From assembly GCF_026627445.1 (NCBI RefSeq), contig NZ_JAPNLJ010000011.1:1-64000 (forward strand): 64,000 nt of DNA, given 5' to 3'. This document shows, piece by piece, positions 8,341 to 16,721 of the stretch (the stretch's first letter is position 1; each line of letters starts with the position of its first letter). The stretch is from Streptomyces sp. H27-H1. Its GTDB lineage: Bacteria; Actinomycetota; Actinomycetes; Streptomycetales; Streptomycetaceae. The translations under genes and the position numbers were made by a program. The notes under the pieces are model-generated. The model saw nothing but the letters and a program-made list of their open reading frames with translations. It was not told the origin of the DNA and searched no databases.

Positions 8341-8913
8341 TCACGGAGTGCGGGGAGCCGCCAGGGCCTTGTCCGCTTCGGCGAGGGCCGACTCGCCCGC
8401 GCTCAGGGAGTCGTAGACGAAGTGGACGGTGGCGTCCTGGATGCCGCAGTACTCCGAGATCCCGACCCGCAACAGGCGGTCCACCGGCTCGACCCAGTCC
8501 AGTTCCTTGAACTTCGCCTCCGGGTAGCTCACCAGCGCGATCCACACCATCCGCTTGCCGGTCAGCAGCGGGCGGCTGCGGCCGTAGGCGAAGCCGTTGT
8601 TCCAGACCCGGTCGATCCAGCCCTTGAGAATGGCCGGCAGGCCGAACCACCAGAGCGGGAAGACCACGACGAGGATCTCTGCTGCGGCGATCCGGTCCAT
8701 GTGCGCCCGGGTCTCGGCGGAGTACTCCTTGTCCGGGTCCGACCAGTCCGGCTCGTCCTCGGTGCCCATCCGGGGGTCGAAGCCCTCGGCGTGCAGATCG
8801 AGTACGTCGACCGTGTGGCCGTCGGCCTCCAGCCGGGCCATCGCGCGGCGGGCCAGCTGGGCGGTCAGGGAGTCGCTGCGGGGGTGGGCCACGACCACCA
8901 GGGCGGCGCTCAT
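8341..8913 (-). CDS. NAD(P)H-dependent oxidoreductase, flavodoxin fold
   Basis: A 190-residue protein of the flavodoxin_2 (KefF/MdaB/NQO) family, which reduces quinones or similar two-electron acceptors with bound FMN or FAD. The Rossmann start is LVVVAHPRSDSLTAQLA, the flavin loop is FPLWWFGLPAILKGWIDRVW (residues about 85-105), and a later block is GRSRPLLTGKR. The ATG at 8913 overlaps the stop of the upstream MDR-type oxidoreductase gene (8910-8913), so the two are coupled. The pair is divergent from the AfsR-like regulator, which may control it. Confidence 0.88.
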   Translation of the reverse strand: MSAALVVVAHPRSDSLTAQLARRAMARLEADGHTVDVLDLHAEGFDPRMGTEDEPDWSDPDKEYSAETRAHMDRIAAAEILVVVFPLWWFGLPAILKGWIDRVWNNGFAYGRSRPLLTGKRMVWIALVSYPEAKFKELDWVEPVDRLLRVGISEYCGIQDATVHFVYDSLSAGESALAEADKALAAPRTP

Positions 8914-9974
8914 CGGGCGTCCGGGGCGGCGGGGGAGGTCGCCGGCGCGAGGCGGACCAGCATCTTGCCGGTGTTCGCGCCGCGCATCATGCCGAGGAAG
9001 GCCTCCGGGGCGTGTGCGATTCCGTCGACTACGGTCTCCTCCGCATGAAGGCTGCCGTCCGCCAGCCATCCCGCCGCCCGGCCGATCCACTCCGGGAACA
9101 GGTCGAAGTGGCTGGAGACGAGCATCCCGCGCAGGGTGACCTCGCGGGCCGCGGCCTGGAAGAGGTTGTCCGGGCCCAGCGCCGGGGTGGTGGCGTTGTA
9201 GCCGCTGATCGCGCCGACCATGGCGATCCGGCCGCCCTGGCGCATCGCGCCGATGGCCGCCTGGAGGTGGTCGCCGCCGACCGCGTCGAGGTAGACGTCG
9301 ATGCCCTCGGGAGCCGCCTCGGCGAGCTGCCCGGCCAGGTCGCCCTGGCGGTAGTCGACGGCCGCGTCGTAGCCGAAGCGGTCCAGCAGCTTCCTCGTCT
9401 TCAGCGGACCGCCCGCCGAGCCGATCACCCGGGAGGCGCCGAGGCGCCGCGCCAGCTGCCCGGCGACACTGCCGACCGCGCCGGCGGCGGCGGAGACGAA
9501 GACGACGTCGCCCTCCTGGACCGGGGCGGTGCGGGTCAGCGCCGCGTACGCCGTCAGGCCCGTGGTGCCGAGCGGACCGAGGTACGAGGACTGCGAGGCG
9601 ATCGCGGGATCCACGACGGTGGCGGCGGCCGTGTCGAGGACCGCGTACTCCCGCCAGCCGAGGAAGTGCGAGACGGTCGCCCCGACCGGTACCGACGCGG
9701 AGCGGGAGGCGACGACCTCGCCGATCGCGCTGCCTTCGAGGGCCGCGCCGAGGACGAACGGCGGGATGTAGGAGGGGGCGTCGTCCATCCGGCATCGCAT
9801 GTACGGGTCCACGGACATCCAGGTGTTGCGGACGAGGACCTGGCCCTCGGCGGGCTCCGGGACCTCGGTTGCGACCAGGTCGAAGTGGTGCGGGCCCGGT
9901 TCGCCGACGGGGCGGGCGGCGAGGCGGATCTCCCGGGAGCGGGTCTGCGTGGTGGTGCCGGCGATGGTGGTCAT
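8910..9974 (-). CDS. NADP-dependent oxidoreductase, zinc-free MDR family
   Basis: A 354-residue member of the medium-chain reductase superfamily, leukotriene B4 dehydrogenase / prostaglandin reductase branch. Evidence: the family N-terminus PHHFDLVATEVPEP, the substrate loop NTWMSVDPYMRCRM, the nucleotide-binding motif VSAAAGAVGSVAGQLARRLG, and absence of the zinc-ligand cysteines of alcohol dehydrogenases. It likely reduces the C=C bond of an enone using NADPH. ATG 9974 has a good ribosome site (GGAAGGAA). The stop overlaps the flavodoxin-fold gene start by 4 bases. Two redox enzymes in one operon suggest detoxification of quinones or enals. Confidence 0.9.
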   Translation of the reverse strand: MTTIAGTTTQTRSREIRLAARPVGEPGPHHFDLVATEVPEPAEGQVLVRNTWMSVDPYMRCRMDDAPSYIPPFVLGAALEGSAIGEVVASRSASVPVGATVSHFLGWREYAVLDTAAATVVDPAIASQSSYLGPLGTTGLTAYAALTRTAPVQEGDVVFVSAAAGAVGSVAGQLARRLGASRVIGSAGGPLKTRKLLDRFGYDAAVDYRQGDLAGQLAEAAPEGIDVYLDAVGGDHLQAAIGAMRQGGRIAMVGAISGYNATTPALGPDNLFQAAAREVTLRGMLVSSHFDLFPEWIGRAAGWLADGSLHAEETVVDGIAHAPEAFLGMMRGANTGKMLVRLAPATSPAAPDAR

Positions 9975-10183
9975 CCGACTGTTCCTTCCGGTTCGTTCCC
10001 GTGGCCGCTGGGTCGCGGTCACAGGAGCACCATGTCCGGGGTCGCGCACGGGCCGCGCACGAGTCACGCACGGCGCACGCGGGACGCCCGCCGGGTCCTT
10101 GCCGGCCCACGCGCGCAAGCGTGCGTACGCGGCTCGGGCCGCCCCCGCAGACCGGCCTGACGGGCAAGAAGTAACGTTGCGGC

Positions 10184-13100
10184 ATGCGTTTCGAGGTGCT
10201 GGGGCCACTGACCGTCCGCACGGATGACGGGACCCCCGTACCCGTTCCGGAGGCGAAGGTACGGGCCCTGCTCGCCGCCCTCCTCGTACGCGACGGGCGG
10301 CCCGTGCCGGCGCACCGGCTGATCGACGACCTGTGGGGCGAAGCGGGCGCCGCCGCCCCCGGCAACCCGGGGAACACCCTCCAGACCAAGGTCTCCCAGC
10401 TGCGCCGCACCCTCGCCGAGGCCGAGGACGGCGCACGCTCCCTGATCGCGTACGGTCCGGCGGGCTACGCCCTGCGCGCTCCGGCTCCGGCCGTGGACGC
10501 GGACCGCTTCACGGAGCTGGCGGCCGCCGCGCACAAGGCCGCGGAGCCGCGGGCCAGGGCCGGGCTGCTGGCACGGGCGCTCGGGCTGTGGCAGGGGGAG
10601 GCGTACGCCGACTTCCGGGACGCGGACTTCACACAGGCGGCGATCGCCCGGCTGGAGGAGCAGCGGCTCACGGCGCACGAGGACCTGGCCGAGGCCCGCC
10701 TCGAACTCGGCGAACACCACTTCCTCGCGGACGAGTTGACCGGGCTCGCCGAAGCCCACCCGCTGCGCCAGCGGCTGCGCGGCAGCCAGATGCGGGCCCT
10801 GTACCGCGCCGGCCGCCAGAACGAGGCCCTCGCCGTCTACGCGCGCCTGCGCGGACTCTTCGCCGAGGAACTCGGCATCGACCCCGGCGCGGAACTCGCG
10901 GCCCTGTACGAAGCCATCCTCCGCCAGGACCCCGCCCTGACGGGCCCGCCCGTACCAGCGGCGCCGCTCGCACCACAGGCCGTACCGCCCGCGCCGACCG
11001 CCCCCACGGACCCGGCCGTGGCGCGGGCCGGAGCGTACGGCGGCGGCAACCTGCCCACTCCCGTCAGCTCCCTCGTGGGGCGCGAGGAGGCCGTCGTCCG
11101 GGTGTGCGCGGCGCTCGGCGCCGGCCGGCTGGTGACGCTCTGCGGGCCCGGCGGCGTCGGCAAGACCCGGCTCGCCCTCGCGGCGGCGGCGCGGCTGGAG
11201 GAGGCCCACCCCGACGGGGTGTGGTTCGTGGAACTCGCCGGCGCGCAGGGCACGTCGGTCGCCGAGGCCGTGGCCGCCGCGATCGGGATGCGCGAGGACG
11301 ACGCGGGCGGCGGCCGCGTCGAGGAGCGGCTCGCCGACGCGTTGCGGCGGCGCGCGGCACTGCTCGTACTCGACAACTGCGAACACCTCCTCCCGGCCGC
11401 CGCGGCCCTCACCGAACGGCTCCTGCGCCACGCCCCCGGCCTGCGCGTCCTGGCCACCAGCCAGGAGCCGCTCGCGCTCTCGGGCGAGGTGATCGAAGCC
11501 GTCCAGCCCCTCGCGGAGGCACAGGCGATCGAGCTGTTCGCGGCCCGCGCGGCGGCCGCCGCCCCCGGCTTCGCCCTCGGCCCCGACACCGCCGGGGCCG
11601 TCGCCCTCATCTGCCGCCGGCTGGACGGCATCCCGCTCGCGCTGGAACTGGCCGCGACACGGGTACGGGTACTGGGCGTGGAGGCGCTGGCGGAACGGCT
11701 GCACGACCGGTTCCGACTGCTCAATCAGGTACGCCGGGACGCCCCGGCACGGCAGCGCACGCTCCGCGCGATGATCGACTGGAGCTGGGAGCTGCTCTCC
11801 CCGGCCGAGGCGACGGCGCTGCGCCGGCTGTCGGTGTTCGCGGGCGGATTCACCCTGGAGGCGGCCGAGGCGGTATGCGCGGACGGGGACCCTGCGGCCA
11901 TCGGCCTTGCGGGCGTGGGTCCGATGCCCGCAGGCCCAGGAGCCGGGGCCGGGGCCGGGGCCGGGGCCACCAGGGTGGCCGAGGGGAGACCGGGGGCGGT
12001 AGGCGGAGCCGTCGGGGGTGTGGCCCGTGGGGACGTGCTCGATCTCGTCACCCGGCTCGTGGACTGCTCGCTCGTGGTCTCGGCGTACGGGGACTCGCGC
12101 CTGAGGCTGCTGGAGTCGGTGGCGGCGTACGGGCTGGAACGGCTCGACGCGGCCGGGGAGACGGGCGCGGCCCGGCAACGGCACGCGGAGTACTACACCG
12201 GGTTCGCCGAGCGTGCGGCCGAGCGGCTGCACGGGCCGGAGCAGGGCGAGTGGCTGCGGCGGCTCGACCGGGAGGGCCTCAACACCCGGGCCGCCCTGGA
12301 GCACACGGGAGCAGGGGAGTTGGGGCTGCGACTGGTCACCGCGCAGTCCTGGTACTGGTTCCTGCGCGGCCGGATCCAGGAAGCCGCCGATGCCACCGGA
12401 ACAGCGGGCGCCACGGCCCTGCACGCCGCCTTCGCGCTGCTCGGCGGGGACGACAGCCACTTGGGCGGCGACTTCTCCGCCGCCGGCCTCCGCGAACAGT
12501 GGCTCCTGGCCTACGCGCGGTGCGGCTTCGGCTCCGGCGTCCAGGAGGACGAACTCATCTTCTTCCCGGAACAGTTCCGCGAAACCGGCGACCGATGGGG
12601 CGAAGCCGTCGCGCTGCTCACGCTCTCGACGCGGGCGCTCTACGACGGCGACCTCGGGGCCCTGCGCCGGAACGCGGAGGCGGCCGCCGCGGTCTTCACC
12701 GAACTCGGTGACCGGTGGGGCCAGTTGCAGACCTCGGAGCAGCTCGGCATCCTCGCCGAGGTGGCCGGGGACTATGCGGCCGCGACCCGGCTGCACGAGG
12801 ACGGCGTACGGGACGCACAGGCACTGGAGTTGTGGACGCATGCCTCCTTCCGGCTGGCCAGACAGGGGCGGATCGCGCTGCTGACCGGCGACCTGGCGCA
12901 AGCGGCCGTGCTGCACGAGCGGGCCCTGCGGCTGGCGGAGGAGCAGTGCCACCGCCCCGCCGAGCAGTTCGCGACGCTCGGGCTCGCCCTGGGCGCACGG
13001 CGCGGCGGCGATCTGGACGGCGCCGAGGCCCGGCTGCGGCCGTGGCTCGACTGGAACCAGCGGCTCGGGGTGGACTCCGGCGCGGCCCTGATCCTGGCGG

Positions 13101-13477
13101 AGCTGGGGTACGTGGCGGAGTTGCGGGCAGACCCGGCCGCGGCCGAGTCCCTCCACCGCGAAGGCCTCGCGGCGGCCCGCCGCAGCGGGGACCCCCGCGC
13201 ACTGGCCCTGGCCCTCGAAGGCCTGGCGGGGATACTCCCGCCCACCCGGGCGGCATCCCTGCTGGGCACGGCGACGGCTCTCCGCGCCTCGGTGGGCACC
13301 CCCCGCCCCCGGGCGGAACGCGCCGACACCGACCGGGCGACGATCCGCGCCCGCACGGCCCTGGGCACGGAGGCCTTCGCCACCGCCTTCACCACGGGCG
13401 AAGCCCTCCCCCTGGCGGAGCAACTCGCCCTCTTGGGAACCCCCCAGGGCAGTACCGGCCCGCCACCTCAGGCTTGA
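10184..13477 (+). CDS. AfsR/SARP-like regulator with BTAD, NB-ARC ATPase and TPR-like domains
   Basis: A 1097-residue regulator. Residues 1-90 form the winged helix (MRFEVLGPLTVRTDDG), and about 95-250 the bacterial transcriptional activation domain (VDADRFTELAAAAHKA, ELGIDPGAELAALYEAIL). A P-loop GPGGVGKT lies at 321-328, with a Walker B-like LLVLDNCEH at about 392-400, the signature of an STAND/NB-ARC switch. The last 400 residues are helical repeats. A Gly/Ala stretch encoded by a GGGGCC microrepeat (about 11940-11968) marks the linker. Proteins of this kind activate secondary-metabolite or stress genes in response to an unknown signal. It is divergent from the oxidoreductase pair across 209 bases. 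It is not AfsR itself, since no AfsK or AfsS genes are near. Confidence 0.88.
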   Translation: MRFEVLGPLTVRTDDGTPVPVPEAKVRALLAALLVRDGRPVPAHRLIDDLWGEAGAAAPGNPGNTLQTKVSQLRRTLAEAEDGARSLIAYGPAGYALRAPAPAVDADRFTELAAAAHKAAEPRARAGLLARALGLWQGEAYADFRDADFTQAAIARLEEQRLTAHEDLAEARLELGEHHFLADELTGLAEAHPLRQRLRGSQMRALYRAGRQNEALAVYARLRGLFAEELGIDPGAELAALYEAILRQDPALTGPPVPAAPLAPQAVPPAPTAPTDPAVARAGAYGGGNLPTPVSSLVGREEAVVRVCAALGAGRLVTLCGPGGVGKTRLALAAAARLEEAHPDGVWFVELAGAQGTSVAEAVAAAIGMREDDAGGGRVEERLADALRRRAALLVLDNCEHLLPAAAALTERLLRHAPGLRVLATSQEPLALSGEVIEAVQPLAEAQAIELFAARAAAAAPGFALGPDTAGAVALICRRLDGIPLALELAATRVRVLGVEALAERLHDRFRLLNQVRRDAPARQRTLRAMIDWSWELLSPAEATALRRLSVFAGGFTLEAAEAVCADGDPAAIGLAGVGPMPAGPGAGAGAGAGATRVAEGRPGAVGGAVGGVARGDVLDLVTRLVDCSLVVSAYGDSRLRLLESVAAYGLERLDAAGETGAARQRHAEYYTGFAERAAERLHGPEQGEWLRRLDREGLNTRAALEHTGAGELGLRLVTAQSWYWFLRGRIQEAADATGTAGATALHAAFALLGGDDSHLGGDFSAAGLREQWLLAYARCGFGSGVQEDELIFFPEQFRETGDRWGEAVALLTLSTRALYDGDLGALRRNAEAAAAVFTELGDRWGQLQTSEQLGILAEVAGDYAAATRLHEDGVRDAQALELWTHASFRLARQGRIALLTGDLAQAAVLHERALRLAEEQCHRPAEQFATLGLALGARRGGDLDGAEARLRPWLDWNQRLGVDSGAALILAELGYVAELRADPAAAESLHREGLAAARRSGDPRALALALEGLAGILPPTRAASLLGTATALRASVGTPRPRAERADTDRATIRARTALGTEAFATAFTTGEALPLAEQLALLGTPQGSTGPPPQA

Positions 13478-13580
13478 CCGCGCCCGGCGGTGTCGGTCGC
13501 ACCGGAACCCGCAGGGGTCCCACGCGGGAGCCCCGCACGGTCCCCGCAGGCCCTCAGGGCCCCGTGAGGCCCCGTCAGGC

Positions 13581-13610
13581 CCGGTCGGGCCCGGTCGGGC
13601 CCGGTCGGGC
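13581..13610. repeat. Tandem 10-mer repeat
   Basis: Three exact copies of CCGGTCGGGC stand in the 210-base gap between two convergent genes. The flanks hold related GGCCCCGT units. It may help terminate transcription; no gene is seen in this gap. Confidence 0.7.
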
Positions 13611-13687
13611 CCACCGAGCGGGTGCCTGGGGGCCCAGGGAGCCCGCCACCGGCCCCTCGCCCCCGCCAGGGCCCGGCCGCCCCCTCC

Positions 13688-14572
13688 TCACACCGGCGTC
13701 TTGATCCCGTCCAAGAACGGCTCGACCGCCTCCCGCCAGGCCGTCGGGTGGTCGTAGTGGAGGTAGTGGCCGGCGTCCGGGATCTCCGCGTACTGCCCGG
13801 CCGGGAGGACCCGGACCATTTCCTGCGCCTCCGCGCGGCCCAACTCACCGTCCAGGCCGCGGACGACCAGCGTCGGGCAGCGGACCTGGGCGAGCTCCTC
13901 CCAGTGCGCGTCGTGGACCCACGTCTCCCGTGCGTTCAGCATCTGACGGCGCGAGAACAGCGGGCGCCAGCCGTCGTCGGCCTCGTGCATCACCTCGGCG
14001 AAGAACTCGCCCCGGCCGGGGTCCGGGCGCTCCACCCGTGGATCGTCCTCCCCGAACCAGCGCCGCGCGGCGTCCTGCGTGGGGAAGGGCAGCGGCCAGC
14101 GGCGGAACCAGTCCTCCCACTCCTGCTGCGACGCCTCCCCGAGCGCCGAGGCCCGCATATCGCAGATGACCAGGGCCGCTACGAGATCGGGGCGGCGGGC
14201 CGCCAGCTGCCAGGCGGTGAGGGCGCCCATGGAATGGCCGATCAGCGTCACCGGCGCGAGGCCGAGCTGCTCGACCGCGGCTTCGGCGTCGGCCACGAAG
14301 GCCTCGCGGCCGTAGGCGATGGAGCTGCCGTGGCCGGCGGCCGGCGGGCGCTCGCTGAGGCCGTGGCCACGCTGGTCGAGGGCCACGACGCGGCGGCTGG
14401 CGCCGAGCCAGCGCGCGGTGCCCGACCAGTGGAGGGCGCGGCCCATCAGTCCGTGCAGTAAGAGGGCCGCGGGCTCACCCGACGGCGGCTGCGACGGCTC
14501 CGCGGCCGCGCGGAACTCCCAGGCCGCCAGGCGTACGCCGTCGGCCCCCGTCACATCGAGGCGTCGTACCAC
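13688..14572 (-). CDS. Alpha/beta-fold hydrolase
   Basis: A 294-residue protein with the alpha/beta hydrolase plan: oxyanion segment LLLHGLMGRALHW, strand-turn VALDQRGHGLSERP, nucleophile elbow GHSMG (TLIGHSMGALTAW), an Asp in VVRGLDGELG and a C-terminal GHYLHYDHP histidine. The start at 14572 (GTG) is preceded by GAAGGGGG at proper spacing and matches where similarity to the fold begins; a frame extension to 14863 runs into unlikely sequence. The substrate is unknown. It sits next to dmdR1 in the same orientation but 307 bases away. Confidence 0.85.
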   Translation of the reverse strand: MVRRLDVTGADGVRLAAWEFRAAAEPSQPPSGEPAALLLHGLMGRALHWSGTARWLGASRRVVALDQRGHGLSERPPAAGHGSSIAYGREAFVADAEAAVEQLGLAPVTLIGHSMGALTAWQLAARRPDLVAALVICDMRASALGEASQQEWEDWFRRWPLPFPTQDAARRWFGEDDPRVERPDPGRGEFFAEVMHEADDGWRPLFSRRQMLNARETWVHDAHWEELAQVRCPTLVVRGLDGELGRAEAQEMVRVLPAGQYAEIPDAGHYLHYDHPTAWREAVEPFLDGIKTPV

Positions 14573-14988
14573 CGCAGATGCACCCCCTTCGCTCCCGGCC
14601 ACAGTATCGAACCCGTATTCGAAAACGGGGTTCTCACCGACAACACCGCTCTTTCGAGTGACCTTGCTCAAGGATTGATCGCCGCTGCCGATGGAGATCC
14701 TTTCAACAGGGAGGCGGGCCGCTCGGGGAAGACGGTCCGAAGGGATGACCTTGAGAGCTCGGGGCTCCAGGTCAAGCAGGGGAGGACCGGTCCCGGCGCC
14801 GCAAGGCGCCGGGACCATCCATACAGATCCGCACCGTTCCACATCGGCCGACACCGGCCACATTCGCTCGTACTGACGACCCGATCGAACGACCGTGCGT
14901 CAGCCTTTCGATCCACCCTTCAACCGGCCCCTCAGCCCCCGGTCGGCCTGCCAGGCCGACCGGCCGTCAGGCCCGTCAGGTCAGGCCG
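14573..14988. other. Intergenic region upstream of the hydrolase gene
   Basis: A 416-base stretch with no convincing gene. It holds the ribosome site and presumably the promoter of the hydrolase gene, where base composition drops around 14600-14700 (TTGATCGCC, CTTTCGAGTGACCTTGC). Near 14940-14980 it has GGTCGGCCTGCCAGGCCGACC, a 10-bp inverted repeat with a 1-nt centre that may terminate dmdR1 transcription. Confidence 0.5.
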
Positions 14989-15681
14989 TCAGCGCTTCGC
15001 CACGAACACGTGCGAGGCGACGCCCGCCTCCAGCTCCGCGGCCTCGCCCCCACTGCCGACCAGCACACCGCCGGGCGACTCGGTCACGCTGACGACCGAG
15101 CCGGGCTGCACGCCCGCCCGCCGCAGCGTGTACATGAGCTGCGCGTCCGTCTGGATCGGCTCCCCGATCCGGCGGATCACGACGGTCTTGCCCTCCACGC
15201 CCGGGTCCAGCTCGGCCAGACTGACCATGCCCTCCTCCAGGAACGGATCGGCCTCGGCCTTCTCGCCCAGCTCCTCCAGCCCCGGGATCGGGTTCCCGTA
15301 CGGCGATTCGGTCGGGTGACGCAGCAGCTCCAGCACCCGCCGCTCCACCGCCTCGCTCATCACGTGCTCCCAGCGGCAGGCCTCGGCGTGTACCTGCTCC
15401 CACTCCAGGCCGATGACGTCGACGAGCAGACACTCCGCGAGCCGGTGCTTGCGCATCACCCGCGTCGCCAGCCGGCGCCCTTCTTCGGTCAGCTCCAGGT
15501 GCCGGTCGCTGGCGACGGCCACCAGGCCGTCGCGCTCCATGCGCGCCACCGTCTGGCTCACCGTCGGGCCGCTCTGGTCGAGCCGCTCGGCGATGCGGGC
15601 GCGCATGGGGACCACACCTTCCTCTTCCAGCTCGAGGATGGTGCGGAGGTACATCTCCGTGGTGTCGATCAGTCCGGACAT
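14989..15681 (-). CDS. dmdR1: Iron-dependent repressor DmdR1 (DtxR/IdeR family)
   Basis: A 230-residue DtxR-family protein, the length of S. coelicolor DmdR1. The N-terminal winged helix is MSGLIDTTEMYLRTILELEE with recognition segment ERLDQSGPTVSQTVARMERD. Metal and dimer residues lie in VIGLEWEQVHAEACRWEHVM (Cys and His ligands near residues 102-106) and HPTESPYGNPIPG. The C-terminal SH3-like domain ends HVFVAKR. With Fe(II) bound it represses siderophore and iron-uptake genes. ATG 15681 is at the conserved start. The gene is divergent from a SIS-domain gene, and a DasR-type operator lies in the gap. S. coelicolor has an antisense gene, adm, across this locus. Confidence 0.93.
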   Translation of the reverse strand: MSGLIDTTEMYLRTILELEEEGVVPMRARIAERLDQSGPTVSQTVARMERDGLVAVASDRHLELTEEGRRLATRVMRKHRLAECLLVDVIGLEWEQVHAEACRWEHVMSEAVERRVLELLRHPTESPYGNPIPGLEELGEKAEADPFLEEGMVSLAELDPGVEGKTVVIRRIGEPIQTDAQLMYTLRRAGVQPGSVVSVTESPGGVLVGSGGEAAELEAGVASHVFVAKR

Positions 15682-15726
15682 TCGTGCCCCTCGGATTGCG
15701 TGCGCTGGCCCTGCCCCCAATTCTGA
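15010..15726 (+). other. Long open frame antisense to dmdR1 (position of Adm in S. coelicolor)
   Basis: A 238-codon frame fully opposes dmdR1, with an ATG at 15010. Such shadows are common at this GC content, so openness alone proves little. It is listed because published work in S. coelicolor describes an antiparallel gene, adm, overlapping dmdR1 and affecting development and siderophores. The product is His-, Leu- and Arg-rich with no recognised domain. Whether this frame is the counterpart needs protein or reporter evidence. Confidence 0.25.
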
Positions 15727-15862
15727 CGCATCGCGCCGACAACCGTCCCGTGCAGGACTTCAAGGCCTCTTCCGAACTGCCTCGAAACGCCCCCCCAGCC
15801 CCTCCCGTCGCCTCTCATTACGCCTCCCACCGGGCCATTCGCCCCTTGGATTGAAGTTCGTA

Positions 15863-15868
15863 TTGACA
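15863..15868 (+). promoter_or_regulatory. Possible -35 box of the SIS-domain gene
   Basis: TTGACA stands 83 bases before the ATG at 15951. The sequence 17-18 bases downstream is not a clean -10 box, so this is tentative. The DasR-like site lies in the spacer region. Confidence 0.35.
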
Positions 15869-15872
15869 TGCC

Positions 15873-15888
15873 CTTGGTCCAGACCGCA
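15873..15888. promoter_or_regulatory. DasR-type operator (dre-like site)
   Basis: CTTGGTCCAGACCGCA contains TGGTCCAGACC, close to the DasR consensus ACTGGTCTAGACCAGT. It lies between the divergent dmdR1 and SIS-domain genes. DasR control of dmdR1 by N-acetylglucosamine is reported for S. coelicolor, which fits the place of this site. Confidence 0.6.
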
Positions 15889-15950
15889 CGGTGAGCGGCG
15901 GACACGGACGACAACCCCACCCACTCCCATCCCCGGAAGGCCATCGGCGT

Positions 15951-16706
15951 ATGAGCGAGAGCAAGCTGGCCGGTCAGTTCTTCGACGCCGCGATCGGCCT
16001 GCTGGAGCGGGTACGGGACGAGGAGTCCGACCGCATCGGCGAGGCCGGCGCCGTCATCGCGGACGCCGTGGCCGCCGGGAACAAGCTCTTCGCCTTCGGC
16101 GCCGGGCACTCCTCGCTCCCCGCCCAGGACGTCGTCTACCGGGCCGGCGGACTCGCCCTGATGAACTTCCTCGCCGTTCCCGGCACCGTCGGCATCGACG
16201 TCATGCCGGCCACCCTCGGCAGCGCCCTGGAGCGCGTCGACGGCCTCGCCGGGGCGGTCCTGGACAGCAGCCCGGCCGGCGACGGCGACGTCCTCGTGAT
16301 CATCTCCCTCTCCGGACGCAACGCGCTGCCGGTCGAGATGGCCATGAACGCCCGCGCGATCGGCCTCAAGGTCATCGGCGTGACCTCGGTCGCCTACGCG
16401 ACCGACACCAGGTCCCGCCACGTCTCCGGCACCTTCCTCAAGGACCACTGCGACATCGTCCTCGACAGCAAGATCGCGGTCGGCGACGCCGAGCTCACCC
16501 TCGACGGCATCGAGGCACCCTTCGCCCCCGCCTCCACCGTCGTGACCAGCGCGATCATGCAGGCGGTCATGGCCGCCGCGGCCGGCGACCTCGTCGCCCG
16601 CGGAGTCGAACCGCCGCTGCTCCGCTCGGGCAACGTGGACGGCGGCCACGAGTGGAACGGCCGCGTCATGCAGGAGTACAGCGACCGGATCTTCTTCCGC
16701 CACTAG
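15951..16706 (+). CDS. SIS-domain phosphosugar-binding protein
   Basis: A 251-residue cytoplasmic protein with a single sugar-isomerase (SIS) domain. The phosphosugar loop is KLFAFGAGHSSLPAQDVVYR (residues about 44-64), followed by the second half-site VLVIISLSGRNALPVEMA. Proteins of this type isomerise or sense amino-sugar phosphates. ATG 15951 is preceded by CGGAAGGCC. The DasR-like operator upstream ties it to N-acetylglucosamine metabolism. It is divergent from dmdR1, so one site could tune iron and amino-sugar responses together. The exact substrate is not clear; the extended C-terminus (NVDGGHEWNGRVMQEYSDRI) is not part of the core fold. Confidence 0.85.
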   Translation: MSESKLAGQFFDAAIGLLERVRDEESDRIGEAGAVIADAVAAGNKLFAFGAGHSSLPAQDVVYRAGGLALMNFLAVPGTVGIDVMPATLGSALERVDGLAGAVLDSSPAGDGDVLVIISLSGRNALPVEMAMNARAIGLKVIGVTSVAYATDTRSRHVSGTFLKDHCDIVLDSKIAVGDAELTLDGIEAPFAPASTVVTSAIMQAVMAAAAGDLVARGVEPPLLRSGNVDGGHEWNGRVMQEYSDRIFFRH

Positions 16707-16721
16707 GCCGGGCACCTCACC

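Noticed and set aside
10184..13477. The gene as afsR itself
   Set aside because: The domain plan is AfsR-like, but the neighbours are unlike the afsR locus and the long C-terminal part is different; kept as AfsR-like only.
13440..13690. CRISPR-like array from repeated GGTCGGGCCC units
   Set aside because: Direct tandem units without spacers; a simple repeat.
13688..14863. Extension of the alpha/beta hydrolase to 14863
   Set aside because: The added 97 residues do not look like the fold, and GTG 14572 has a very good ribosome site.
15682..15950. Iron box for DmdR1 autoregulation
   Set aside because: No sequence close to TTAGGTTAGGCTAACCTAA was found between the divergent genes.
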